Assembly (NCBI GenBank): GCA_905147135.1
Contig: LR990053.1
Location: 11,544,501 to 11,608,500, forward strand
DNA length: 64,000 nucleotides
Direction: 5' to 3'
Source of the DNA: Blastobasis lacticolella
Taxonomy: Eukaryota; Arthropoda; Insecta; Lepidoptera; Blastobasidae
Translations under genes and position numbers: made by a program
Notes under the pieces: model-generated
Databases searched by the model: none
Told to the model about the DNA's origin: nothing
Seen by the model: the letters and a program-made list of their open reading frames with translations, nothing else
Part shown: positions 20,690 to 30,573 of the stretch, one piece after another
Position numbering within the stretch: the stretch's first letter is position 1
Layout of the letters: each line of letters opens with the position of its first letter

Positions 20690-20895
20690 CTTCATATTAT
20701 AAACACGAAGTCCCACGGCGTGTCTTACTGTCAGTCTGTACGCGATAAACTCAAGAACTACTAAACGGATTTTCATGCGGTATTCACACACAGACTACAT
20801 AGTGCGGTTTTAGACAACGTGATTCATGACGAAGGTTCAGGTGTATAATTTGTTAAGGTTTACTACCCGTGCGAAGCCGGGGCGGGCCGCTAGTC
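20690..20895. mobile_element. Repeat E-like copy, opposite to 14335-14520
   Basis: TATTATAAACACGAAGTCCC, CGCGATAAACTCAAGAACTAC, TAAACGGATTTTCATGCGG, then GCGAAGCCGGGGCGGGCCGC and CTAGT. A third member of this subtype lies at 58025-58185. Confidence 0.65.
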
Positions 20896-22639
20896 GTTAA
20901 TAAAAAAAGTCGACCAAGCAAAGAAATACAAAAGAAACTTGTCAAGGCTGAGTAGTAACCTTAGATCCCATGGACATAGGTAGCAAATTTTTGAATATTC
21001 CAAAAAAAATGAGAAGTTGTACGTTACCTTATTGTTTACACAGTAACCTTTTCCAAATTGTGTGCCAAATTCACATAGAATCAATTATTTTCTAAACTGC
21101 TAAACCGAATTTAATGAAACAAAGCTAAGAACTATGTCGATTAAACTGACTTTCAATATAGATAACCAACAAAATCGGTCTATTCGTATGGTAGCTATGG
21201 TGCCACGGCAGACACACACCTTCATTCATATGCACTAAGGCTCTGTCCTATTTGACAACGATCGTGCGACGGGCGGTTTTGAGTAGTCCTATTGATCGGG
21301 CGACGTCCGTCCTACGACCGTTTTCAATTAGAACAACGCTTTATGCAGACCCACAGATACAACACCCCGCTTTTACATAGGGGGGTAAAAATGACCTTCT
21401 ATAAATTGTTTCCTACACGATCTACGCAAAAAGTTAAACGGTTCGGACGAGATAATAATTTCGGAATATAACAGTCATTTAAATGAAATTTCGTTGTCAC
21501 TGGGGCGCGTAAACTGTTTTCCATATTTCAACCGCGACAGTGAAAACTGATTTTCAACTGGCAACATTTTAAAGTTTTATTTCCGAATCGATTATTCCAA
21601 TCCGATTGAATGGACTTCATCATGAATTATTCGATATTACCAATGCGAGAACAAATCCTATGTGAAGTCTTCGAAAAAAGCCTCAAATAAATCCCGAGGG
21701 AATAATGCAACTATGAGAACTCGAAAATAAATAGTTATGATACTAGTTTGTAAATTGATCTAAATAGTCTGAAGTCTACTTGGAGTAGAAATAGTCACAA
21801 TTGGGTATTCCACTAAGCATAGACCCAGGTCTAAGTTTATGCTTAGGTTACATACAGTTTTAGGGTTCCCAGCGTTGGCGAAGCTGTGGAATAGCGAATG
21901 TATTGAATAGCAGTTAGGTGGAATTATTGATATATATTATCGCGAATATGAATAAACGCGTTTGACTAAAATTTAACTGTGTGGAATACACAACATACTA
22001 AATACCAGTTATACGGAATCTACAGTTTTTCTAAGTGTTCGTAAATAACGTTCAATCACAAATACCTAAAAGTCCAATAAATGCGTTTTTCATGCGCCTT
22101 AAGTAACTTAACGTAACGTATCGTTAAGAAATGAAAGTCATAACTAACATTTTAGACAGTATGGGACACTAAGAACTAATCGGTTTTATGAATACAATAG
22201 AAGGCTGTCACAAATTCTTTTTTCACAAATCATCAACAACCTTTAGGTACTAAATGTAATTAAGAAACCTTTAAATTTTTATCCTCAAAATGATTTTTCA
22301 ACCCCTAGAAATGCTTTCTAGTTGGCGATGAGAATTAGAACACAAGTAAAGGACAATGTAGGGTACACTCAACCTACCTCGGCAAAAAAGGTAATAAAAC
22401 CCTGACCCACGCATTTCAAATGTAAATCAAGCCCGTCCGCTTCCAGATGCTTAAACATTTATTTACTCAGTTCAGGTATCGGTTTAAGTTCAACACGAAT
22501 TTACATTTTGACATCAGGAAAAGAAGAATTTATGGCATGTTTTCAGCCTTCTCTGGAAGCTTACTTTACAGTTTATGTAGATAAAAAGTCGATTTTTAAA
22601 TTTGTTTTAGTTGGATTAAACGTAGACCCTCTTTTGGTC
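20896..22639. other. Unique sequence, nothing seen
   Basis: No repeat matches to other parts of the window and no recognisable protein. Confidence 0.35.
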
Positions 22640-22868
22640 ACCACGCGAAAGTTCGAAAGAACGTTTCTCGCTCGTACGATTCGGATGTGGAATGTGCTCC
22701 CAGCCAGTGTTTCCTTTGGACTATGACATGGGATCCTTCAAAAGGCATATTTGAGGTCTCTTCAGAGCCGGGCAACGCATATTGGTAACTCTCCCGGTGT
22801 TGTTAATGTCCATAAGCGGCGGTGACCACTTTCCATCACGTGGCCCGCTTGCCTGTTTGTCTGCCATA
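22640..22868 (+). pseudogene. LINE-W C-terminus and 3' tail
   Basis: The frame starts KFERTFLARTIRMWNVLPAS, a pattern of LINE ORF2 ends. It shifts frame near CCTTTGGACTATGACATGGG and continues FKRHI before a stop. The 3' tail reads GGGCAACGCATATTGGTAAC, GTTGTTAATGTCCATAAGCG, then GTGGCCCGCTTGCCTGTTTG. Other copies: 38128-38330 (same strand) and 40115-40262 (opposite). Confidence 0.75.
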
Positions 22869-23567
22869 TAAGATCCATAAATAGGTACTTATTTATTCCG
22901 AACGTATTTGATTACTTCCCAAATGTCAGAAGTCATGGGTAATGAATTCATTTATAATAAGTGAAATGGAAATTATAAACCATCACCGTCGGGGAAAAAC
23001 AACTCGGGTGTAATTATGCGTCTAAATAGATTAAAGTTTAATTAAAATTAATACCCTCTCTTGAGAGACACGTGGTAATATCTGGTAAAATACATTGTGT
23101 CGAAAGGATTCGAGTATTCATAGGGAAACAACATTTATGATCCCCTAATTGCATTTAGTAACTTAGAGGCCGAAAAGAAAAAGAAAGTAAAATAACGCCC
23201 AAAACAATTTGCAACTCCCATTAGCAAAGAACTTTGTCTATAATTTCATATTTAATTTGTTTGTTCCGTAATTTATGTATCAATTTTCACGTAAGATTTA
23301 ATATTAGCAAATTCGCGAATCGCAAACTTACAAATTTAATGGCAGCAACATAATGTTTTAATGCGTTTGACCGGTTAAACTTTATGAAATTGGATTTACT
23401 TAAATCGCCGTTATGTACACTTATCACTTTGTAATCGCTGAAATAAAATTTTCTTAATTTTAAATGAGAATTTCGATCACTGTCATACTAATATTAACTT
23501 AAATGCACTCCTTATATTTCTTGGAAATTCCACATAAAGAGTACGCAACGACGACGCTACCATATAT
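22869..23567. other. Unique sequence, nothing seen
   Basis: AT-rich; no repeat or coding signal recognised. Confidence 0.35.
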
Positions 23568-24182
23568 GCGCTTATTACATTTGACTAAATTCAGTAGCCT
23601 AAATTCAGAACCACAAAGCGTGAGAGCAAATCAAAGTGTAATGTATTGCTCATCATCATCATCATCTTGGCGTTAATGTCCCGGTTGTGCTCTCGCGCAC
23701 GAGGGCCCGGGGTCCGCCTTGACCATGATCCAGGATTTGGCGGGTCAGGTAATTACAGTGGAGCGACTGCCGTCTGACCTCCATGACCCTGCTAACAAGG
23801 GAAACTGACCAGATTGGATCATGGTTACACATCCAGTCGCCTGAATGTGCAGGTTTCATCACGATGTTTTCCCTCACCGTAAGAGCATCGGTTAGTATTC
23901 AACTAATATACATAACTCAGAAAACAGTGCATGGCCGGAGCGGGATTCGAACCCGGGACCTCTGGCTTACGAGTCGTATACTCTAACCGTTCGGCCACCG
24001 ACGCTCTTGTAATGTGTTGCTCATAAAACAAGATAAATTATTCTGTCACAGCTTTTAAAAACATAAACACAAGTGATACAAAAATGGACCTTGTTCTATG
24101 AGCAACACAATCAACTTTTATTTGCTCTCACGCTTTTGCTTCTAAATGTAGGCTACTGAATTTAGTCAAATATAATAAGCGC
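23568..24182. mobile_element. Foldback (MITE-like) element interrupted by a SINE
   Basis: The left arm (from GCGCTTATTACATTTGACTA at 23568 to about 23653) is the reverse complement of the right arm (about 24096-24182, ending TTTAGTCAAATATAATAAGC and GC). Pairing continues inward as GCTCATAAAACAAG against CTTGTTCTATGAGC. Removing the SINE at 23654-24007 and one duplication copy leaves about 245 bp of near-palindrome. No coding capacity; TSDs of the foldback itself were not identified. Confidence 0.8.
23654..24007 (-). mobile_element. SINE-A, full length, inserted in a foldback, 17-bp TSD
   Basis: Complete from the head (GGCCACCGACGCTC, B box GATTCGAACCC on the plus strand) to the CATCATCATCATC tail. 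TGTAATGTATTGCTCAT at 23637-23653 recurs at 24008-24024 with a single A/G difference. This is the best-preserved copy in the window. Confidence 0.96.
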
Positions 24183-24543
24183 AATAGCTGGTTTAAGAGG
24201 ATACTATTATATCTCAAACACCATATCGTCTGTCAAGCATAAAATCGATATCCAATAGGAATCAGGCCTATTCGATACAGCAGCCAGTAATGGTAACGCT
24301 ATCAAAGCCTTGGCATATAACACTCGCTTGACTGCACTGCGGTATATGAAGGGACCTCACTAATAATGACATTAGTCCAAGTCAGCCACATTAGCTACGG
24401 GTCAATTGAGCACAGCAAATTGATTGAGTTCGTTTCCTGTGTGTTTCTACAACACTACCTAGGGGAGGAAGCATCGCTTCTAACGAACCATTTAAGATAA
24501 AAACATACGGTTTGGGATTCGGGTAGACTATGCAGAAAAAAAA
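24183..24543. other. Unique sequence, nothing seen
   Basis: No recognisable signal. Confidence 0.35.
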
Positions 24544-24706
24544 CTTGGTGTTAATGTTCCAGTTGTGCTCTCGAGCACGAGGGCCCGGGGTCCGCCTTGA
24601 CCATGATCCAGGATTTGGCGATCAGGTAATTACAGTGGAGCGACTACCATCTGATCTCCGTGATCCTGCTACCAGAAGACCCTGACCAGATTGGATCATG
24701 GTTATA
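24544..24706 (-). mobile_element. SINE-A, 3' half
   Basis: CTTGGTGTTAATGTTCCAGT, CTCGAGCACGAGGGCCCGGG, GTAATTACAGTGGAGCGACT and ACCCTGACCAGATTGG are present. The head is missing from GGTTATA onward. Confidence 0.88.
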
Positions 24707-24729
24707 AATGCCGGTGGACTATGAAGAAT

Positions 24730-24986
24730 TAATTCATCACAGCCCGTAACAGTCCACTGCAGGACTTAGGGCCTCTCCCACGGAAGGGAAGGGTATTGCC
24801 ATAATCTCCACGTTTGGCAGGCGGGTTGGAGATCGCAGTGTTTAAATATAACAATAGAAAATGCTGCTACCCATTTTCCAGACTACGGAGACTGTTGATC
24901 GTTTGCCTCGAAAACATTAGTCGCCTTGTACGACACCCATGAGTGTAAAGGGTTGCTGCTATTCTACTCAGCCGGACACCACACGG
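24730..24986 (-). mobile_element. SINE-C with exact 11-bp TSD
   Basis: Full set of SINE-C blocks from TCATCACAGCCCGTAACAG to CAGCCGGACACCACACGG. CTATGAAGAAT occurs at 24719-24729 and 24987-24997. The exact TSD shows this family moves by retroposition. Confidence 0.92.
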
Positions 24987-24997
24987 CTATGAAGAAT

Positions 24998-25513
24998 ACT
25001 TGTTTACAATTAGCAGAAATCGTCTGAATGGAATGTTTTTTAACGCGCTACTTTATTAATTATTGCTTCTATTTTTACTCGATTTCGTCGACATGCAACA
25101 AAATCTTTATCGATATAAAGCTGTGTTTTGGTGCGAACCACCCTAGGTGCGAAATGTGGAGAATCTAACGGGAATTATAGGTAACCAAAAATATTCGTAT
25201 GAATCTTGACATTGTATCTGTTACCATTTCTACTGTAAAATTGTATGTTTATAACCAATTCTAGGTAAATAGAATTGATAACAGATATAGTTGCCAGATT
25301 TTTCTGAAAAAATATTCGTTCGCACACTTACTTTCGTGTCAACAACAACAACAGATAGGGTGAATCAAGTGGAACATTAATAACTATGAACAGAAGAGTA
25401 GGTAGTCACGCACGAACGAAGTCGCGCCTAGTCCTCTAGCAGATGTTATGTTCACGTTCTTAGCAGGTCTACCTGTTAAGTAGTTTCAGTATAATATTAA
25501 CTTTACTTGCTTC
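24998..25513. other. Unique sequence with one Repeat E scrap
   Basis: CACGCACGAACGAAGTCGCG at about 25407-25426 matches the end motif of the 46.1-kb and 29.0-kb Repeat E-type copies. Nothing else is recognised. Confidence 0.4.
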
Positions 25514-25881
25514 GAGACTTGGCCGAGTGGTTGAGGTATCCGACTCGTAAGCGACAGGTACCGGTTTCGTATCCCACTGCGGTCATGTACCAATTACTCT
25601 TTTCTGAGTTATGTAGACTACTTGAATGCTAACCGATACTCTTACGATGATGGAAAACATCGTAAAGAAACTTGCACATTCAGGCAAATGAATGTGTAAC
25701 CTTGATCCAATCTGGTGGGGTTCCCCTGGCTGGTAGCACTGCTTCCGTAGCAGGGTCACGGAGTTCAGATGGCAGTCCACCCACTGTAATTATCTGATTT
25801 GCCAATTTCTGGATCACGGTCAAGGCGGCCCCTCGTGCGCGAGAGCACATCCGAGACATTAACACAAAGATGATTATTTTT
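25514..25881 (+). mobile_element. SINE-A, full length, diverged
   Basis: Head GAGACTTGGCCGAGTGGTTG, with a degraded B box (GGTTTCGTATCCC). The middle has an extra GCTGGTAGCACTGCTTCC near 25729-25746, an approximate local duplication of the GGTAGCAGGGTCAC block. The tail ends GACATTAACACAAAGATGAT. Confidence 0.9.
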
Positions 25882-26838
25882 TTATTTATTCATTCTGTTT
25901 GCTACTAATTTGCGCAGTCTCTCGTCACTCGCGAAGTCGCGAAGAGAAGGAGCAAGTGACGTGATCTATCGAAAACCATAGGTCGTCAGAGAAATATTTC
26001 GGGATTCAAGAATGCACTATACTTACCGGGGATAAGAAAATAGTAGCTAACTTATGAAATTGCCGTTCTGTACAGGGAAAACGACGAGAACTGTATTTTT
26101 CATACAAGCAATTTTTTCAATTTCTTGTAAAGCAAAATCCGATTACATGGAAACTTTGTAGGCATAATAAAGAGACATAGAGCTAACTGGTGCATATCAT
26201 TTCATTTCGGTGACAAACTTCTTTATAAAATTATATCTGGTCAAAAATGAAGGGGTACTTAGTTTAAAACCCTTTTAAAACTTAAGGTAATAAATTTTCT
26301 TTAATTTTAAGAACTTACTGGCGTGTAACCATACTCTATTATCGAAATCTAATATTTATTTTGATCTGTTATGTACAATAAAAGACATTTGCGCAAATAT
26401 ATCTATGCTTACGAAAAAATCGGCAATTACAATAAATCATACTTATTAGAAGGTATGATTTATTGTAACTTGAATGGTCAAGGGTAAATAGGTAAAAAAG
26501 AAGACCTATTATAATATAAATACATAAAAATTTAATTAATTACTCCTAGGCACGGCATGCAGACATGAGCGCAGGCAGGTCCATTGTAATCTAGAGGAGG
26601 TAATATTCATCATATGCCCAAAAAAAAAACGAATATTCAAACGTTACTGTAATATAATGTAATATAATAATAAGTAGGTACTTAATATGTAGTGAGACTG
26701 TCAAACAATTGAATCGACGCCAGTATATTTATTAAGGTCTGGAATTCCATTCGTTGGGAGCTGTGAGATTACAGGCTAATATTGGCGCAAACTTGTAACA
26801 CCATTATTTTCGCATACGATTTAAAATAAATAAATATG
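25882..26838. other. Unique sequence containing a hairpin
   Basis: No coding signal. The perfect hairpin at 26427-26468 is listed separately. Short TGTAATATAA repeats lie near 26650-26670. Confidence 0.4.
26427..26468. repeat. Perfect 16-bp hairpin, 10-nt loop
   Basis: TTACAATAAATCATAC (26427-26442) pairs exactly with 26453-26468 across the loop TTATTAGAAG. Pairing stops at both outer ends. No associated coding sequence. Confidence 0.85.
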
Positions 26839-27025
26839 CTTGAACAAATTCACACAACGCCATCTAGCCCCAATGTAAGCAAAACTTATGTTATGGGTGT
26901 TAGATAACTGATAAACTACTTATATACTTTTTTAATACATACCTATTATAGGTACATAACTACAGACTCGTAACAGAGATAAAAATTCATCATTCCAATT
27001 TCTGCTCGGCCGGTTCACGATTCCC
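26839..27025 (-). mobile_element. SINE-B, nearly complete
   Basis: GAACAAATTCACACAACGCC, ATCTAGCCCCAATGTAAGC, TTATGGGTGTTAGATAACTG and TTCTGCTCGGCCGG. It is cut before the A box. Confidence 0.85.
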
Positions 27026-27303
27026 TATCGCTATCCGTTTCTGGAAATAATTTTACCACCTCACTTTAACTCATAATCTCTACGCTTGGCAAGAGGTTTG
27101 AAGAAAAAGAGTAAAAACCGCTAACGCGTTCCTAGAGTACGAAGGTAATACCGGAACATCTCTAACCCCCGTATTAATAAACGTAGGATAACTTTACACC
27201 TAGGATTAACATTAAAAACTTCTACGGATATTCCTAATTCTCAAGTCATGCCATGTTTATTAATAGAGCTTAGTGGCTTTCTATATTAGAATTGTCGAAT
27301 TAG

Positions 27304-27562
27304 CCGGGTGGTGTCAGGCAGAGTAGAATAGCACCACCCCTTATACTCGTGGGTGTCGTACAACGCGACTAATTATTTTGAGGCAAAAGATCTAGTCTCC
27401 GTGGGCTGGAAAATAGGCAGCAGCGTTTTCCATTGTTATATTTATAACACTGCGATTTCCAACCCGTCGACCAGGCATGGAAATTATGGCAATAACCTAG
27501 CTTTTCGTGGGAGAGGCCCTTAGTCCTGCAGTGGACATTTATAGGCTGTGATGATGATGATA
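27304..27562 (+). mobile_element. SINE-C, full length
   Basis: It starts CGGGTGGTGTCAGGCAGAGT and passes through GGGTGTCGTACAACGCGACT. It ends with CGTGGGAGAGGCCCTTAGTC, CTGCAGTGGACATTTATAGG and CTGTGATGATGATGAT. In this orientation its similarity to the RTE-like LINE terminus is easiest to see. Confidence 0.9.
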
Positions 27563-27656
27563 TTACAATGATTAATGAGATATTAGAGCGGCATACGTAG
27601 AATAAACTCCACCGTACGCCGTACGGTTTAAAAAAGGAATGTTCGACGCAATGCGC

Positions 27657-27954
27657 TCACCTATGTTGTGTGTGGGGAGCCCGTCCCGTGTACAGCTGAC
27701 GCATTAATTGGGGCGCGCACTTTTCTCCACAACTGGTCGAGGCGGTAGTACGTGACGCGACCTGCCAGCCATTCGTTGGGTGCTTTGTCGAAGAATAATC
27801 CTTAGTATAAAGTAGTCCCCAGCGGAAGGCCTTGGTCCATCTCGCTTCGACAACGGTGTTGCTGGGACTGGTTGAATAGTCAGTGACGGTTTTTATACGG
27901 CTTGGCCGTCTGGTATCCGGCAATTCGTCGTAGTTTAGTTTTTTCATTCTATAA
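27657..27954 (-). pseudogene. Unrecognised coding-like stretch next to a D2 piece
   Basis: The minus strand is open from about 27954 to the stop at 27657-27659, roughly 100 codons. It is GC-richer than its surroundings and includes DELPDTRRPSRIKTVTDYST and RWTKAFRWGLLYTKDYSSTK. The open frame extends right into the D2 fragment (27955-28031), so any start codon there is an artefact of the fusion. Serine/threonine- and arginine-rich composition without a known motif. A decayed mobile-element gene or an exon relic are both possible. Confidence 0.3.
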
Positions 27955-28031
27955 TGTTGGACAATCGGTAAAAGGCCATCTGATGCAAAGTGGCCACCGC
28001 CGCCTATGGACTTCAGCAACACCAGGGGCAT
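27955..28031 (-). mobile_element. D2/LINE-W tail fragment
   Basis: GCCATCTGATGCAAAGTGGC, CACCGCCGCCTATGGACTTC and AGCAACACCAGGGGCATTAC. Too short to assign to D2 or LINE-W, which share this segment. Confidence 0.65.
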
Positions 28032-28087
28032 TACTGGATTGTACCCGACAGAGTAAAATATAGCCTATACCTTTGACATACGGGTGT

Positions 28088-28500
28088 CGTATTAGATAAA
28101 AATAAACACTTGATTGCTTATAAAACATAACAGTATCAATCAGTTACAGTAAAAAGCAACCTTTATAGAAATTGAGACAGGAATATTACAGCAGGTAGTG
28201 TTGAGCCACAGGATACAAGAGAATGCGTTGTGCATTTATCTGAACACGAACAAACAGCCAAAAACATAAAATAATCGTACTTATGTAGGTATACTAAAAT
28301 AAAGTTTCGCAAATCTTTCACTAAAAGGTATTAATGAAGTTTTGACTTTAAACTAGACAATGACTCAGACTGTCGGATCTCCCTTGGCAGATCATTCCAC
28401 AAGCGAGTTGCTCTCACCGTAAACGAGTCGTAGTAGTACCCGGAACGCGTGAACGGGGCCGACAGAATGTTGTCCGAAGCAGACGGCCATGATCGTCTCC
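28088..28500 (-). pseudogene. LINE-X C-terminus and 3' UTR
   Basis: One minus-strand frame reads SASDNILSAPFTRSGYYYDS, FTVRATRLWNDLPREIRQSE and SLSSLKSKLH, then stops near 28345. The 3' UTR down to 28088 matches 5217-5480 (AATTGAGACAGGAATATTAC, GCATTTATCTGAACACGAAC). Coding continues further upstream but is frame-disrupted. This copy defines the C-terminal sequence of LINE-X better than the 5.2-kb copy. Confidence 0.8.
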
Positions 28501-28686
28501 TAGGTAGCGAAAGTGCTCTCGGAGATAAGGTGTCTTTGAAGGAGATTGGCTAGGATATTCGTAGAGCATAAAATAGAGCGTTTTCTTTTCCCAACCAGCC
28601 TGCCAATAGTAAAGGTTACGGCAATGCCCAAGACCAGTAGTGATCCCGTATAAGCATATTCTGATGATGATGATGATAAACAGTTG

Positions 28687-28862
28687 TGGCAGTATGGTAT
28701 CCGGCAAGCCAGTGTAGTGTCGGGCAGAGTACAGTATACACCAACCGCTTAACCACTTCTGTTCACGTGTGTCATACGAGGCGACTATAGATCACAATAG
28801 CCCAAAAAATGCTCAGCAGCGTTTTCTGGGATCTCCAATCCGCCTGCCGTAATGTGAATTGC
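28687..28862 (+). mobile_element. SINE-C, diverged, 3' truncated
   Basis: GTCGGGCAGAGTACAGTATA, GTGTCATACGAGGCGACTAT and CAGCAGCGTTTTCTGG then CTCCAATCCGCCTGCC. The end corresponding to the CTGCAGTGG block is missing. Confidence 0.75.
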
Positions 28863-28990
28863 TATGAACTGTTTACGATTTACATACAAAGTCACCCATC
28901 AAAGTTGCTCAGACTCTTATACCCCCGCGGAACATGTTTATGACGCTCCAGAGTTGTAATAGTTGTTGGAGTAATTTTACGTGTATGTTG

Positions 28991-29022
28991 AAAATAATGT
29001 TGTCGAGGTACAACATTATTTT
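28991..29022. repeat. Perfect 13-bp hairpin, 6-nt loop
   Basis: AAAATAATGTTGT (28991-29003) pairs exactly with 29010-29022 across CGAGGT. It lies just left of the Repeat E-type copy at 29030, so it may be a terminal structure of that element. Confidence 0.8.
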
Positions 29023-29029
29023 ATGTAAT

Positions 29030-29345
29030 ACTAGGGGATTCGGCGCGACTTCGTTCGCGTGGCTTCCTACCTAGCTCCTGACCTACCTCTACCCTTCACC
29101 CACCCTACCCCTGCCCTACGCCTATCCAACACTTACCCGATACCTACCCTACACCTGTCGTATATCTACTCTACACTTACCTACACCTTCTTACTTATAA
29201 ATCATCCTTTTGAATAACTCTAGATAACAACAATAGTGTTGAAAACTGCATTCAAATCCGTTGCGTAGTTTAAAAGAACTAAGCGTACATAGAAACACAA
29301 AGACAGACGGCAGGAAGCGACTTTGTTTTATGCTATGTATATTTT
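29030..29345. mobile_element. Repeat E-type copy with CTACCC-rich core
   Basis: The left end is CTAGGGGATTCGGCGCGACT then TCGTTCGCGTGG. A pyrimidine-rich core of ACCTACC/CTACCC-like units runs from about 29075 to 29190. The right part has TTCAAATCCGTTGCGTAGTT, AGACAGACGGCAGGAAGCGA and CTTTGTTTTATGCTATG. A similar core is at 36535-36757. Confidence 0.6.
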
Positions 29346-29505
29346 GTGTTCCTGTCTCCAGTGCTCCATGAGGAACCGTGGCTTTGGCAGTGGGGGTTCC
29401 TAGCATTTACCTATTTGCTACCAGAGCACCGTGTCTCGGGGTTCTAGAGGTGGGCAACGCATTGGGAATTTCCTTGGTGTCGCTTATGTCCACTCGCATG
29501 CTTAT
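29346..29505 (+). mobile_element. Repeat D2, opposite orientation to most copies
   Basis: TCTCCAGTGCTCCATGAGGA, ACCGTGGCTTTGGCAGTGG, GAGGTGGGCAACGCATTGGG and TTGGTGTCGCTTATGTCCAC. The terminal GGCCCGCTTGCC block is missing. Confidence 0.65.
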
Positions 29506-30142
29506 CTACCGATTGACATAATAAGATGCGGTTTGTCATCGTTGACAGATTCTTTTAAATTATTATTAAGAACAAGAAGAAATCTAATCAAACTGCAAAT
29601 TAAACGTGCAGTGCAAACAAAACAAAAGTACAGTAGCAGAATACGGCCAACTCGGAATAGAAAAGTGGTCTTGACCACAGTCTAATCTATTTGTACTACC
29701 AAGCAACAATGTTTGCGTTGCTGTGTTCTGACTTAAGTCCCGTGTAATTTTAGATGCATGAGGCTTTTCAACTTAGTCGTCCCTGCTCTAATTCATCTGT
29801 ACTGAATTCTCCATTCCTAAATCTTAGAATACTCTACATGAACTGATCGTGGATGTTATGGCTGATGATAACACCCGATGGTATTCCTGCTAAGTGATCT
29901 GAATCTGTTGAAATCTTTTTAGCAAGTAACAAATGTAATTACGCAGCTAGGTTAGGTTAGGTTGCGAATATCAGCATCAGCATCAGCGGAACATCAACAA
30001 CAATGTCAACATTCGCATTGATCGTTGACGATGTTTGATGCTGATGTTCAAGTCACGACATGACCGGAGGTGCGCGGAGTTAATGACACGTGCCGCTGTC
30101 GCTTGCCAGTTTGCCCAATAAAAGCTGTTGCTTTATATACTG
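29506..30142. other. Unique sequence with an imperfect hairpin
   Basis: CATCAGCATCAGCGGAACATC (split across 29973-29993) pairs imperfectly with GATGCTGATGTTC at 30036-30048. No coding signal. Confidence 0.4.
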
Positions 30143-30573
30143 CAAAAAAAGAAAACGGGCACATGGGTAATTTTCATACAATCGAGTTAATTTGGGGACC
30201 TTAGAATGGGAGAGCACACGGGGAACTTTCTGCGTGTAGGATCTGATTATATAAATATATAGCATGGATGGAGGACGTCTAGAATTCCTATGGTTCCTAA
30301 CTGTTCCAAGTGCCGTATACTCCATAGCGGGAAGTTTGTCGGAATTTCGATGTCATACACCGGTTGTATGGAATCGAAATTTCGACTCAAACTTTACCGC
30401 TGTGACGTAAACGGCCTTTTCAATCGGTAGTTACCTTTGAAACTCTAGACATCCTTCATTCATGTTCTAGATGTGCATAATCAGATTGCACTTGGAAGTT
30501 CCCAGCGGGAGATCCAAGGTCTCCAAATTGTCTCGATTGTATGAAAATTGACAATGTGCCCGTTTTTTTAGGC
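30143..30573. mobile_element. Long foldback element (about 430 bp near-palindrome)
   Basis: The left half mirrors the right about an axis near 30359. GAAAACGGGCACATGG (30151-30166) faces CAATGTGCCCG (30552-30562), and TTTTCATACAATCGAG (30171-30186) faces CTCGATTGTATGAAAA (30533-30548). ATCTGATTAT faces ATAATCAGAT, and the centre is CATACACCGGTTGTATG. Almost no loop remains and there is no coding sequence. TSDs are not obvious. Confidence 0.82.
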
